A stretch of DNA of 64,000 nt, taken from Liolophura sinensis (Eukaryota; Mollusca; Polyplacophora; Chitonida; Chitonidae). Shown here one piece after another: positions 46,190-57,952 of the stretch (positions are counted from its first letter, which is position 1; every line of letters starts with the position of its first letter). Location of the stretch: assembly GCF_032854445.1 (NCBI RefSeq), contig NC_088307.1:13654017-13718016 (forward strand), given 5' to 3'. Made by a program: the position numbers and the translations under genes. The notes under the pieces were generated by a model. It did no database searches. It was not told the DNA's origin and worked only from the letters and a program-made list of their open reading frames with translations.

Positions 46190-46850
46190 AAACAGACTTT
46201 TTTTTATTAGAATTAATCTTTTCGCTTTTTGTACTTCTTTTGGAGTTTCACTTGAACTATTTATTGCGATTGTACCGGAAGAGAGCCCAAATTATTCACG
46301 AGATTGTGCATCTATTTAGAGCAGCTAACGGGATAAGGATGGTCTACTATAGTATATACATGTAATTAAAAACAAAAAAATAAATCTACATCACGTAAAG
46401 GTACCCTTTCAAGCACTAGAGTCCTTTAAAATGAAGTTTTCATCATATGTTTAGGGTTCCATGAGATACCTTTAATGCCACTGTACCGGAAGAGAAATTA
46501 AGTTATTACAAATTTTCAATGTAAACTTGAATGCATCAGCCTCATACAGTGTATGTACCTATACATACACTATATATACAAAGAGCTATATTTACCTCAG
46601 GTCATGTTACCCTTTCAAACACCAGAACCCTTTAGAATTATCTTTTCCTCATATTTTTAAGGTTCCAAGAGATAATGTCATCATACTGGAAGAAAGATTC
46701 AATTGTCTATTCCAAAGATTCAATGTGGACTTGACTGGACTAGCCTTACAGATGGGTAAAACCATATCATTACATATTATATATACATGTAAGTACCTAT
46801 ACCTAAATCTACATGTCCATCAGGTCAGGCTGACCTTTTCAGTACCAGGA
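46190..46850. repeat. Degenerate tandem repeat of about 205 bp, three copies
   Basis: Anchors recur with regular spacing: TGTACCGGAAGAGA at 46271 and 46482, then CATACTGGAAGAAAG near 46682. ACCCTTTCAAGCACTAGAGT is near 46403 and ACCCTTTCAAACACCAGAAC near 46609. ATATACATGTAA(T/G) falls near 46358 and 46786. Copies have diverged substantially, so this is an old local amplification. Confidence 0.75.
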
Positions 46851-47120
46851 TTCACAAGAAGAAAACCACTGGATAGAGAAAACAAGCCCAGACATTTGAT
46901 TGTCTGCCAGTAACAGGATGTCCAGACAGACCTATCAATTACGGATGCCAACGGGAGAGGAATATATCCTTATTATTGGCATTATCTCCACGGGTTACTA
47001 GAACAGGAAGCAATGACTGTTCCTTTTACCATAGAATACACGTATAAAATTCCAGGGTTTCTTTCATGCAGACTCCATTTTTCCATAGGTTATACCACAA
47101 TGTACAAAAATTCTGGTCAA

Positions 47121-47384
47121 GGTTTCCTTTTACATCAGTCATTGTTTCCTTCCACATCAGCCAGGGTTTCCTTCTACATCAGTCAGGGTTTCCTTCTACA
47201 TCAGTCAGGGTTCTACATCAGTCAGTGTTTCCTTCTACATCAGTCAGAGTTTCCTTCAGTAGTTCTACATCAGTCAGAGTTTCCTTCAGCAGTTCTACAT
47301 CAGTCAGAGTTTCCTTCCACATCAGTCAGGGTTTCCTTCTACATCAGTCAGGGTTTCCTTCTACATCAGCCAGGGTTTTCTTCA
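47121..47384 (+). repeat. 22-bp minisatellite, about 11 copies
   Basis: The unit is GGTTTCCTTCTACATCAGTC followed by AG. Two adjacent copies carry the same 8-bp insertion near AGTAGTTC. One copy lacks five bases. Plus frames of 127-138 codons here (FLLHQS-type repeats) come from the array. Confidence 0.95.
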
Positions 47385-47389
47385 GTAGT

Positions 47390-48080
47390 GCTGAACCTTT
47401 TGGCAGGTACCAAATGTCCAACTTACTAGAAAACCACATCCGAGAATAAAAAGAAAATCTTTCACTTGTATCACACAACTCAATATACAGACAATGCTGC
47501 AAAAATTATCCATGTAAACAAAAAGGGAAAACAAAAACAAGCATGGAATTCGAAATGCTTCACCTGACAATGGTATCAGCAACACAATACAGCAATCCAC
47601 TAAGTCGGGAATCAATCATCCCTGATTTGACAAAACAACACAGCCATTCAGTGCATACAGGCTCACATACCAGTGCATGAATGCATGTAATAAGAGGAGA
47701 GCATTCTGCTGTACATCACACACTATTACATGTGAATACTATAGCATCCTGGGGTTGGATGCGGCCAGCTGAGCTCAGCCCCTAGAAAAACATCCGGGTG
47801 TACAGCTGTCTACTCTAAGACTTCTAAAACTCCAGGGGTACATGTACCTTCAACTATTCACTTCACTCCCATCCACATTACATGTACATTGCATTACAAT
47901 CTACTGATATCCCAAACCACACAAAAGAATATGTGTGAACAGCGTAAAACACCAATCAAATCAAAGGGGTAAGCCCACACACAATAAGTGTATTCCAAGA
48001 TTTGACCTGACAACTCAAGTGTTTATATTGTTTATATATTCTGATATATTGTATTAATTTACAAGTTTTCTCTTTTATAG
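47390..48080. other. Unique sequence with a SINE-A tail scrap
   Basis: No gene seen. CAGCGTAAAACACCAATCAA at 47940-47965 matches only the last 25 bp of SINE-A and is probably a remnant of a lost copy. Confidence 0.5.
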
Positions 48081-48088
48081 TATGATGT

Positions 48089-48356
48089 CATTATTTATTT
48101 ATTCATTTATTTATCTGATTGGTGTTTTACGCCGTACTCAAGAATATTTCACTTATATGACGGCAGCCAGCATTATGGTGGGTGGAAACAAGGCAGAGCC
48201 CGAGGAAACCCACAACCATCCGCAGGTTGCTGGAAGACCTTCTCACCTATGACCAAAAAGGAAGCCAGCATGAGCTGGACTTGAGCTCACAGGGACTGCA
48301 TTGGTGAGAGACTCCTGGGTCATTACGCTGCGCTAGCTCGCTAACCGAGTCACGGT
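48089..48356 (-). mobile_element. SINE-A, nearly full length
   Basis: (TTTA)n tail, full body, and head to GCTAACCGAGTCACGG, where a few bases of the tRNA-like 5' end are lost. An exact 8-bp duplication TATGATGT lies at 48081-48088 and 48357-48364. Confidence 0.92.
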
Positions 48357-48481
48357 TATGATGTGATGAGGTAACAATCAAACTGAATACTGAAACAATA
48401 CTACTGAATTATGCAGACGTTGACTTCGAATTAATAACTTTACTGAAAAACGGTTAAAAACAAACACTATCAAACCATATC

Positions 48482-48546
48482 TTTTCCTCCCACTATAATG
48501 CTGGTTGCCGTCGTGTAAGTGAAATATACCAATCAAATAAATAAAT
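48482..48546 (+). mobile_element. SINE-A 3' fragment with internal deletion
   Basis: TTTTCCTCCCACTATAATGC, TGGTTGCCGTCGTGTAAGTG, then AAATATACCAATCAAATAAA. About 20 bp (TTCTTGAGTACGGCGTAAAA) are missing between body and tail. It lies about 125 bp from the preceding SINE. Confidence 0.85.
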
Positions 48547-48549
48547 CAA

Positions 48550-49675
48550 ACCATATCACTGATGATACAAAGTCCTGGTTGTAATGTATCATATAAACAC
48601 ATCTCTAAGTGGAGCTGAACATAAGCAAACTCCTTTTGACGACAAAAATATCCCATATTTAAAACAACTACTCTTGAACAAAAAAATTGCTCAAGAGGTG
48701 CCCATGCCATGCAACACCTAAAAACTGCTCACATAACTAGGCTTCATGGCACAAAAACATAGTGCGAACAAGGAATTCCTTTATTGCCAAGTGATAAATG
48801 GCAACCTAGATGGAGTCACCGGCTTTTTCCATTGCCACAGAAAATAAACACATCACATATAGCTTTCCGGTATCTGAGGAAAGTCAAACTCCACTTCCTG
48901 CTACAAGGAATTGGTTGTTGCTTACAATCAATGATATAACTTTCACAAACATTAATGACAGAAGAAGATGTATGAAAGAGAGCTCTACATCTGCTTTATC
49001 TTTTTCCATAAATAAACAATTTACACTGGCGAACACGATAAGAAATTCTTATGTCCTGAGTTTGTTTTTGAGTTCAGCTGTGAATCTGTCTGAACATAAC
49101 TTTTTTTTTCACAAGAAATATTTACAAACTAAAAATTCTGCCACTAAATCTTGTTGAAATAAACATTAAACAACTTTTGAAACCTGGTCATTAAGGTTAC
49201 ATGAACATAGAGAAAGACCCTGATTTACACAATTTAACAAAAACATTGGAGATGTAAAACTGATTTACAACTTACTACATAAAGATAACAGATGTAACTG
49301 ATCTGTGCATCAAAGAAGTTTTCTATTTTTCTTTTCGTTTTTTCCTTTTTTATTTTTTTTATTTTTCTTTGCACAAGCTAGGCCACTTTCTAGAGTCAAT
49401 TAAATGAATGACATCCAGCTGCCCCTGACTAGATTTAAATGGTTAGGAACCTCATCTTGTAACAGACATGACGAAAAGATAGAGATGAAGATAACACTAC
49501 GCAGCTGAAGATCACACACTTAAAAGGAGGAGGAAGGAGCTTGGGTACAGCACTATATCAAATCACACCAGCACACTTCTGAAAACTGATTCATTGATTT
49601 AACCAATTGGTGCCATCTGCTGTTCTCAAGAACCACAAGTTGGTCACTTTCATGACTGAAGAAAACCAGAATGCC
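48550..49675. other. Unique sequence, no gene recognised
   Basis: AT-rich, with a T-rich tract at 49322-49372. A 115-codon plus frame (48810-49157) is Ser/Asn/Thr-rich with no known motif and no splice support. Confidence 0.45.
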
Positions 49676-49716
49676 TAGGTTAAACCACTGACCTTTGGTA
49701 GGTTACTGACTAACCT
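49676..49716 (+). repeat. Short dispersed repeat R3, second copy
   Basis: TTAAACCACTGACCTTTGGT then AGGTTACTGACTAACCTTT matches 20822-20880. The SINE at 49717 inserted at its right end and duplicated TGACTAACCT from within it, so the R3 sequence is older than that SINE. Confidence 0.55.
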
Positions 49717-49983
49717 TTATTTATTTATTTGATTGGTGTTTTGCGCCGTACTCAAGAATATTTCACTTATACGACGAGGGCCAGCATTATGGCGGGTGGA
49801 AACCAGGCAGAGCCTGGGGAAAACCCACGACCATCCGCATGTTGCTGGCAGACCTTCCCACGTACAGCTGGAGAGGAAACCAGCAGGAGCTGGACTTGAA
49901 CTCAGAGCGATCACATTGGTGAGAGGGTTCTGGGTCATTACGCTGCGCTAGTGCGCTAACCAATTGAGCCACAGAGACCCCTG
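49717..49983 (-). mobile_element. SINE-A, full length
   Basis: Complete tail, body and reversed head (GCTAACCAATTGAGCCACAG). An exact 10-bp target duplication TGACTAACCT lies at 49707-49716 and 49984-49993. Confidence 0.94.
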
Positions 49984-49994
49984 TGACTAACCTA

Positions 49995-50974
49995 AATTCT
50001 CATACACATAGATGTATGAACACCATACTGGTGGTCTTTAAATTCCATGAGCATTAAACTGCGCAAAACGCCCCATAAGCACTGTCGACTGCTTATTGTC
50101 ATGAAGACCACTTTTGGAAGCTTTCATTAAAGCTTAGAATTATTTGTATTACATATCGTTAATGAAATAAAGATTGAATCAATCTGATTGGAGTAGCCTA
50201 AAAATGACACATCTCCGTTAAGTCTGTCATAGGGGGGTGGACTTGGCATTATCACAGACTCCACATTCTCACTTGTACCTATAGCTGGCTATATATCCAC
50301 CACTTGTCAATATGTTAAGTGATTTCCTCAGAGAAACTGATAAAATTCTCTTCTTATCACAAAGCCCTGCCCCCCAGTAAGCAATAACCTTGACAGCTAA
50401 AACCCAAATGTTCCAAGCAGACCCTTTATCTTGTGAACATAATAGCCAAATTCAATTTACCCAAACTCCTAAAGGAATCATAAGGATGATACTTTGCCAA
50501 AAGGGTGTTAAAAATGACTTCCCGCAGGGACACTCAAACCATTACAATCAGAACCAGGGTATATTGGTGGGCAAGGACCAAGTATATAGCTTCCAGATGC
50601 TCCAGCTAAGGATCCAACCTAGAGGTACATCCACATGTATTAAGGGTAAAGTTTCCTCATCATGTCTTAAGCTGTCTGGATGGTCTGTATAGTTTGTGTC
50701 AGCACACAGTACTAATGAGGGAACATTCTCTCTTCTCCCCCCTAAAACATAGGACATGTGGTCTTAGCCCCAGGGGGAGGGACTGGCTGGTTAAGGTGGA
50801 ATGAAACCAGCTGGTCTGGCAAGTGTCAAGTCTCCAAGTTCTACAAGATAGTGGAGCTACAACCTGATTAATGAGTTCTTAAGTTGTTCCCCAGTGAGAA
50901 AGACTACAAGAGCCTTCCTTGGCAACATTCCTGACCATGGTCAGATAACAATGGGCTCTTAACTGCTTACAAGG
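49995..50974. other. Unique sequence, no gene recognised
   Basis: Two overlapping frames near 50390-50757 (100 codons plus, 69 minus) are open, with no recognisable content. No repeats seen. Confidence 0.45.
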
Positions 50975-50984
50975 ACACAGAGTA

Positions 50985-51238
50985 TTTATTTATTTATTTG
51001 ATTGGTGTTTTTTTACGCCATACTCAAGAATATTTCACTTACAGGATGGTGGCCAGCATCATGGTGGTTGGAAACCATGGGGGGGGGGGGGAACCCACAA
51101 CCATCCTTCCCACGTACAGCCGGAGAGGATGCCAGCATGAGCTGGACTTGAACTCACAGCGACCGCATTGGTGAGAGACTCCTGGGTCATTACGCTGCGC
51201 TAGCGTGCTAACCAACTGAGCCACTGAGGCCCCTTAGT
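50985..51238 (-). mobile_element. SINE-A with internal changes
   Basis: Full head and tail. In the body the GGGCAGAGCCCGGG dyad is replaced by a run of 13 G (near 51079-51091), and about 17 bp (GCAGGTTGCTGGCAGAC) are missing before CTTCCCACGTACAGCC. An exact 10-bp duplication ACACAGAGTA lies at 50975-50984 and 51239-51248. Confidence 0.93.
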
Positions 51239-51249
51239 ACACAGAGTAA

Positions 51250-53580
51250 CAAGAGTCTTCACATATTTGAAGGTTGACTTGATACTAGATTTAAGACACT
51301 TTGAGAATACCACATAAATTATGTCAATAAAAGGTGTAGTATGATACCAAAATGTCTTTCTACATGGTTTGTAATATCAAAGAATCCATACATTTCTAGA
51401 CTGTAATGTAATCTCTTCAATTAATGCACAGTAGGCCAAACTCAAAACTTTGTAAAAAACAGAACTGATGTGAATTCAACAGAACAGCTCATTCAATGAC
51501 CAAAGCAGATTCTTTCAAGTCCATTTGCCACAGCAATTTTTTGTCTTTGTAAGGAAAATTTGCCAAAACCAAAACAGATGGCCAAAAATTTAAATTCCAC
51601 ATATCTCACTTTTCATATGAAGCTGCTCTTGGCCAAAAGAGTCCACGATCTTATCAAAAAAATTGTACTCAAAGTAATACTTTCAAATCTGGGGTCCACA
51701 TTGTTTAACATCTGTGAGGCTGCATTGACAGCCGTTATTACATGATCTATTACACTGTCAGTAACTCTGTTTAACATAACTCGAAACTTTGGACACTTCT
51801 CATAGACAGTTCACATTTCTCGAGTGCTCACAGTTTAATTTTCCAATATCCTGACAGGATGATATATACAGAGCATGATGTTTGTCAAATCTCCCAAGGT
51901 TAATAAATAAGATATTTCACCTATGAACACACAGAGGGGATGTATTTACATTTCCAAGCGCCTGTTTCATAACTGGATATCACAATGGCAAACATCAGTA
52001 TACCTGATGTAAGTCTGCAACTTTGGGCAAAAAAATTACAGTGTTTGGGGAACATCAGCTTGTGTTTTGGTTTCACTGGTGCTTAGAGCCCCCACAGATT
52101 CTAACCCTTCAAGAAAGTGTTTACTCTCCAATAAAAACAAGCTGACTGCTGGAGCTACTTCAAGGCTGCATGGTTTTACCTGGCATCACTTGGAACACAG
52201 ACTCTCTCTGAGGACAACAGATGGCAGGAACCCTGTTAACCTAGTTTGGTCCCCCACCCCCACCCCCACCCCCCCCCCACACATTACGTTCACGCATACT
52301 GATAATCCAAACACAGATATTTTAGCTTCTTCAGTTCTTGGTTATGTGACAGTGGAAGCTTGGCATCAAGATATTCAGCATTTACCAATAGGCTCTTCGG
52401 ACGTGTGAAATCTTTCACACGAGCTTCTTACATGTACATGTATGTTACATGTACCCTAACTCATCATGTTTTGTATGAGAGCATTTAAAAACATGAATTC
52501 TAATTTGTCTTATTTATTTAATTATATTATTATCATTTAGAAGTTCAAACAATTTGTTCTGCTGATGTTTTTCAATCTGCAAAATTACTTAACCTAAACA
52601 TGCACAATGGAACAATTTTTTTTCCATTTTTCTTTTAGATACTGCAAAATGATATGGGTATTTAGAAAAAATGGCCACTAACTAATTTTTCTTCCAGGAG
52701 TCTTAGACAGGTGTTTAAAAACTTACCAGTTTCATCAATTGTTGTGGGTCTGTACATTATCACATCCAGAAAATAGCCCTAATCACACAAGCCGCTAACA
52801 ATAACCATCAAGCAGAAAAACTGATATCTTCTAGCTGCCAATTTCTAATTTTTTTTGAACTTTAGATGTGCTAAACCACTCCCATTAGCAAATCAACTAA
52901 AGGCAAATCACCTTATACATGAACCTCCATCCAAGAGAAACCACAGCCCAAACCATACCAATTTAAGCCTTAACCATATTGATATATGGCAGGCACAGCT
53001 GTCAAAAGGCATATGAATTAACAATAGTGCTACCTGTAATTAAGAAACAACGCCTGAAGTACAAAGCCTGTAAACGGCAAGGTGACATGTACAGGCACTT
53101 TCTCTCGATAAGTCTGTAGCAAGAGGATGCCAGTAAAGCTTCTACAATGGCAACATATACACAGACTTCAAATATTCATCCCTTCAACTCATTATAATAT
53201 ATACAGATACATGTATACCCTCAAACTTTCTACATCTACATATTAGTTTGACGTCTTTCACTTTTAGTTGAAACTAAAATTAAAGGCTTAAAAAGGGTTA
53301 GGAAAATGCTTTTATTACCATATCTTTTTTCTTTGATCATCTGTAATTAAGTTATATTAACGATACCAACAAGCTGAACCCTATAGCATCTGTCAAAGGA
53401 AATTTTCTGTTGATCTACATTGCTACACAATAGATGTCTCGCTACTTCAATCAGCTCTTCAAGTGGGAACACTCAAACTAGGGCTGTGGGTCATCTGGTC
53501 AGTGGGTAACTCTAACTTCTGACATCATATCATATATGAGAAGAAAACATGACACTATACGCTGAAAAGAGCACATTTTT
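51250..53580. other. Unique sequence, no gene recognised
   Basis: A 113-codon plus frame at 52067-52408 crosses a C-rich tract (PTPTPTPPP) and resembles no family. No repeats beyond that tract. Confidence 0.45.
52250..52281 (-). repeat. C-rich tract (G-quadruplex-prone on minus strand)
   Basis: TCCCCCACCCCCACCCCCAC followed by about ten C. The minus strand has at least four G-runs with one-base loops. Confidence 0.85.
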
Positions 53581-53584
53581 TTCT

Positions 53585-54000
53585 ATCTAGTGGTGCCTGC
53601 TGCATATTTTTGCGATTTTTACTCGCCATACACGTCAAGCCTGAAAACAGCAAAGCTGGCATAAATCGCTGAGTCCATCGCGTCCTCCATCTTTAACACC
53701 CTGTAATTTATGCTGGGGGTGTGTTGCGTCTCAGTCAATGAGAGTTGTTAAAACTGCCGGCTTGTTCTTGTAAACTCGAAATCTACATCCAACATTCCGC
53801 TTTCCCGATTGTCAAGCAGAAAACGAACTGTACTGTTTACTACCTTCTGGGAAGAAGAGTTCTACCAGAAAGGTACAAACTGCACTTCAGCAGCTTCCGA
53901 CGGCAATTCTCCTCCTAACACAGAAGACTTCAGGACTAGTTCTTAGGCAAAAGGGAGTCGCCCACAGCGGATTTTGGCGCTGACTTTATTTATAATTTAT
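53585..54000. promoter_or_regulatory. Unique CpG-containing block, regulatory-like
   Basis: Richer in CpG than its flanks (TTTTGCGATTTTTACTCGCC, ATCGCTGAGTCCATCGCGTC, CTTCCGACGGCAATTC) and rich in Hox/Cdx-like words (GGCATAAATCG, GTAATTTATGC, TTTATTTATAATTTATTAAC). No frame is long or recognisable. Consistent with a conserved non-coding element, which only comparison could show. Confidence 0.25.
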
Positions 54001-54329
54001 TAACTTGAGGTACATATTAGAATTTTTTATGGCATGCACCTGCATGGAAATGCATACCTTTTCAATGGTATTTTATTGATATCTAAATTTTCTTCTTCTT
54101 TAATGAAGGGTCTGGGTGCAAAACGTCAATGATTTTTCGACACGTCATACATGTAGCTACTGCAAATTTCGTTTGTTTTAATTAGGCCAATTTACAATTT
54201 TTTTATCCAGACTTTCATAATTAAAACTCAGCACTGAGCAGCTTGATATCCCTTTTAATTTATTCACTTTGACCTATATATCATCTACCCAACGAAAGTT
54301 CATTTCAACCTCAGGATTATTACACAAAG

Positions 54330-54720
54330 CATCTAGGGCCTTTACAACCCGTAATTCCACGAAGTTCCATACCCTATCCATCAGTCAGGTATTTAACGCC
54401 TTTAACCTAACAAATAGCATCATTACCCATTAACATCCCTTAATGGAACATTCATCATTATCTGAATACAGGTAGAGCTTGGGTCGTTAGCAGGTGATTA
54501 ATTGTGACCATTAAAACTAAGTTTATCATCCTGTAGGTATAAATCCGGAAACATGACAGGTTTGATTTCATACAACACAAGCATCAAATTTTTAACAATT
54601 TTGACTTGTATTCAAGTCAACAAATTCTTTTTTTTATTTTTCTTACTAACTAATTGTTCCTCCTATCCCATTATTAATTTGATTAATTAATTGATCTAAT
54701 CTTGCAGTGTCAATCATATC
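54330..54720. promoter_or_regulatory. Homeodomain-site-rich AT block
   Basis: Clustered TAAT/ATTA words: CATCATTACCCATTAACATC, CCTTAATGG, GGTGATTAATTGTGACC, and the near-continuous TTAATTTGATTAATTAATTG at 54674-54695. In AT-rich DNA such words are common, so the density could be compositional. Confidence 0.2.
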
Positions 54721-54724
54721 TGGC

Positions 54725-56228
54725 TTCCAGTGCAAAATTCAAACATTACACATGTAGACTACACGAAATATCACATTTTTTGAACACTCAATTTTTGCTT
54801 AAAAAAGTTTTATTGGATTTAAATTTATACATTGAGCACTTTAAGCCTGCTATAAGTATGGCAAGAAGATGAGGATGTACAATTACTAGTTCATGTACAA
54901 CGTATATTAAAACTGTTTGGATGATTTATAATATAGCCTTGGTCTGAGACCTTGGTCTAAGGGTGACATATATAGTGAAACGCGGGGGATAGGAGGGGTG
55001 GAGCCCGCCACCCTTAGCCTGAGAGCTATGTGGACCCGATTCTGGTATAATGCTTACAAAGAGCTACCCCCTCGTTCAATTCTGATGCATGCGCGTTAGA
55101 TTAGTCCTGAACACACAAATAGCACGGCAATTCTGAATCTAAAATATTTACGCACATTTTGCCACAATCTCCACTTGCCTTTACATCACCATTCTCCTGC
55201 AAATCTTAGCCGAAGGTGAAAATAGGTTTTAACCCCATATTTAAAGATCACAGCTGAGATCCTAGGCTAACTCTAATCTACAATTCATCTTTGTAAACGC
55301 CTTCCTAATGTTTGAGAAACTGTTAGGATTAGTTTTAAGATGTACATTTTTTTAGAATTACACAAACACATATCCTTACCCAAATGACTTTTTCACTGGA
55401 ACTTATCATTACAAATTAATCCCCAGGAAATTGTACAGAAATAGCAGGATAACGTGTCTTTCCTTGATCAAGTAATGACTTGAACAGCAACTGTTATAGA
55501 GCACAGAGAACCAACCAGATACAATACTAATAACTCAAGACTGTCCAAACTGCATTCAAGATCTAAACGTAGAAACAAGACAATACAGGTCACACTGACA
55601 TGATTTCCTTCACTTTGATCAACAGGCCTCTGTTCTTAGCCAGTGACTGCTTAATGGCTTTCTGATTGACAGACACAGAAATGGACTTAGCGACTGACAG
55701 ATTATCCTGTAGAGTCCCTGCCACGAATCAAGAAAAACTAAACTTGCAGCGTGGATCAGTATTGATTACAGGTATGCTGACTGGAGTTGATCTTTGCAGT
55801 ATACAAAGAACATGTGAATGTCCAAATACTGTAGCTTCATGTAAGCTTATGCTACAATGGTTATACGGGTATATATAATATATAGTGGAGTATCAGTATT
55901 AAAGAATAGTGATATGACTGGATTTCACAGGTGAAAGTTTGCTATATCTGTGACACCCTGCAAACAAGTGTAGGCATTCATGTCATCTAGCTATCACACA
56001 GCCCCCTCCCCCACCAACATTAAGTTAATGACCCTTGTTTGATGGTATGTCAAAACTGTGACCGGCCCATCAACAGACAGACCAATCAACTAGAGAGCTA
56101 CTCTCTATAGTGATAAAATGAAATAAATGATTCTTCAAAAAATGCCAAATTTTTTTTTACATTTCACTCACACATAGCACATCAGGATAAACAATGTATA
56201 TGAATCGCTATTTCAAGGATGTGTGCCT
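54725..56228. other. Unique sequence, no gene recognised
   Basis: No gene or repeat family seen. A GGTCTGAGACC / GGTCTAAGGGTGA repeat of about 15 bp lies at 54940-54965. Confidence 0.45.
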
Positions 56229-56230
56229 TG

Positions 56231-56955
56231 TAAATGTCTTCACATCATTTTGCATGACCTAAACACATATATGTGTACACTACAGACCATAAGCTGATGT
56301 CACATGTCCACACATCATTGTGCATGACCTAAACACATATACATGTACACTACAGGCCATAAGCTGATGTCACATGTCCACACATCATTATGCATGACCT
56401 TAACACATATACATGTACACTACAGACCATAAGCTGATGTCACATGTCCACACATCATTATGCATGACCTTAACACATATACATGTACACTACAGGCCAT
56501 AAGCTGATGTCACATGTCCACACATCATTATGCATGACCTTAACACATATACATGTACACTACAGACCATAAGCTGATGTCACATGTCCACACATCATTA
56601 TGCATGATTTAAACACATACAGACGACAGACCATAATCTAATGCCACAAACACCTAACAGATTGTAAATGTCCTCACATCATTATGCATGACCTAAACAC
56701 ATACAAACTACAGACCATAATTTAATGTCACAAACACCTTACAGATTGTAAATGTCCTCACATCATTATGCATGACCTAAACACATACAGACTACAGACC
56801 ATAAGCTGATGTCACAAACACCTAACAGACTGTAAATGTCCACATCATTATGCATGGCCTAAACACATACAAACTACAGACCATAAGCTGATGTCACAAA
56901 CACCTTACAGATTGTGAAAGTCCACATCATTATGCATGACCTAAACACATAAACC
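56231..56955. repeat. 70-bp satellite-like array, about 11 copies
   Basis: The unit contains CACATCATTATGCATGACCT, AACACATATACATGTACACT, ACAGACCATAAGCTGATGTC and ACATGTC. Copies at 56309 and 56379 are exactly 70 bp apart, and the first five or six are regular. From about 56590 units shorten and swap ACATGTC for AAACACCTAACAGATTGTAA. Each unit holds the palindromes ATGCAT and (in the regular copies) ACATGT/TGTACA, so single strands could fold. Confidence 0.95.
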
Positions 56956-56959
56956 ATAA

Positions 56960-57570
56960 TCTGGTCTGTGGAATCTGAAGTTCATTGAAGGCCACATGCC
57001 TTCCACAAAAATACAGTGCGTGTCCAAACATCACACGTGGGAAAGCTTGTCAGTAACTAGCACAAGATTGGTGGTTTATCACAGGAGCTTCAGCTTCCTC
57101 CACCAAAAAAAACTGACCGCCATCGGGCCATCATCAAAACTATGTTTGTGGGGGATGGGGAGTAGACCAATCAACTCAACATATAAAGGTCCTACTTGAC
57201 AATATTTATCTACCTTTGATAGAATATTTTTGAACTTCTTTAAAATTCCTATTTTTTCATTAACCAGAATAAAAGAAACTAGAATGCTGATGTCAAAAAG
57301 ACTTTCTTCCATTCCCAACATCCCCAACATTCCAAAAATATAAGAAATAAAACTAAGAAAACCTTAAAAGGAGTGACAGGACATGATATTCCTTAGTATG
57401 GCTTCATATAGAATGTTTTCACGGGCCATTTGTGGTCATTTATTGCACTACTTGCACAATCCAGTTTGAATGGAAAACTGAAGTAACCAGAATAGAACAC
57501 AGAAAAGAATAGAATTTTAAACAATATAAATAAAAATAATAAGCAGTCATTATTATTAAGCCTGCACATG
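56960..57570. other. Unique sequence, no gene recognised
   Basis: No gene or repeat seen. Short frames of 67-83 codons only. Confidence 0.5.
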
Positions 57571-57584
57571 TTTATCTGAACGAG

Positions 57585-57905
57585 AGTGATTATAAAAATA
57601 ATTAGCCCATTGTCATGATTGTAAACTTATGCAAGGTACAAGTTTTGATGATCAGGCAAAAGGATGCAAAGTTTCATGGAAATAGGTTCAGTGCTTCAGG
57701 AAGAGTTGCATGGACAAAATTGGAAAACATGAAAAACACCACTAGTTCTAAATGGGGGTATTTATGAAAATAATTAACCTGATTGCCATTAAACTTTAGC
57801 ATGCACAAGTTGCACTGGTGATAGGCAAGATGTCTGGTAAGTTTCATCACTCAGTGCAGTAGTCTGGGGGAAATGCATGGACAAAATCGGACAGAGTGAT
57901 TCCAG
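57585..57905. repeat. Two diverged tandem copies of a repeat of about 170 bp (R2)
   Basis: First copy 57585-57725 and second about 57765-57905 share, in order, AAAATAATTA, TGCAAGGTACAAGTTTTGAT / TGCACAAGTTGCACTGGTGA, AAAGTTTCATGGAAAT / TAAGTTTCATCACTCA, and GCATGGACAAAATTGG / GCATGGACAAAATCGG. The phrase resembles ends of dispersed elements I associate with mollusc genomes, but I cannot name the family. Confidence 0.65.
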
Positions 57906-57952
57906 TATTCTGCCACTTGTGTACCTGTGCTTGTAGTACTTTTTCAAATACT

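Noticed and set aside
47013-47449. Two overlapping frames of 127-138 codons
   Set aside because: Both are translations of the 22-bp minisatellite in different frames. Nothing recognisable outside it.
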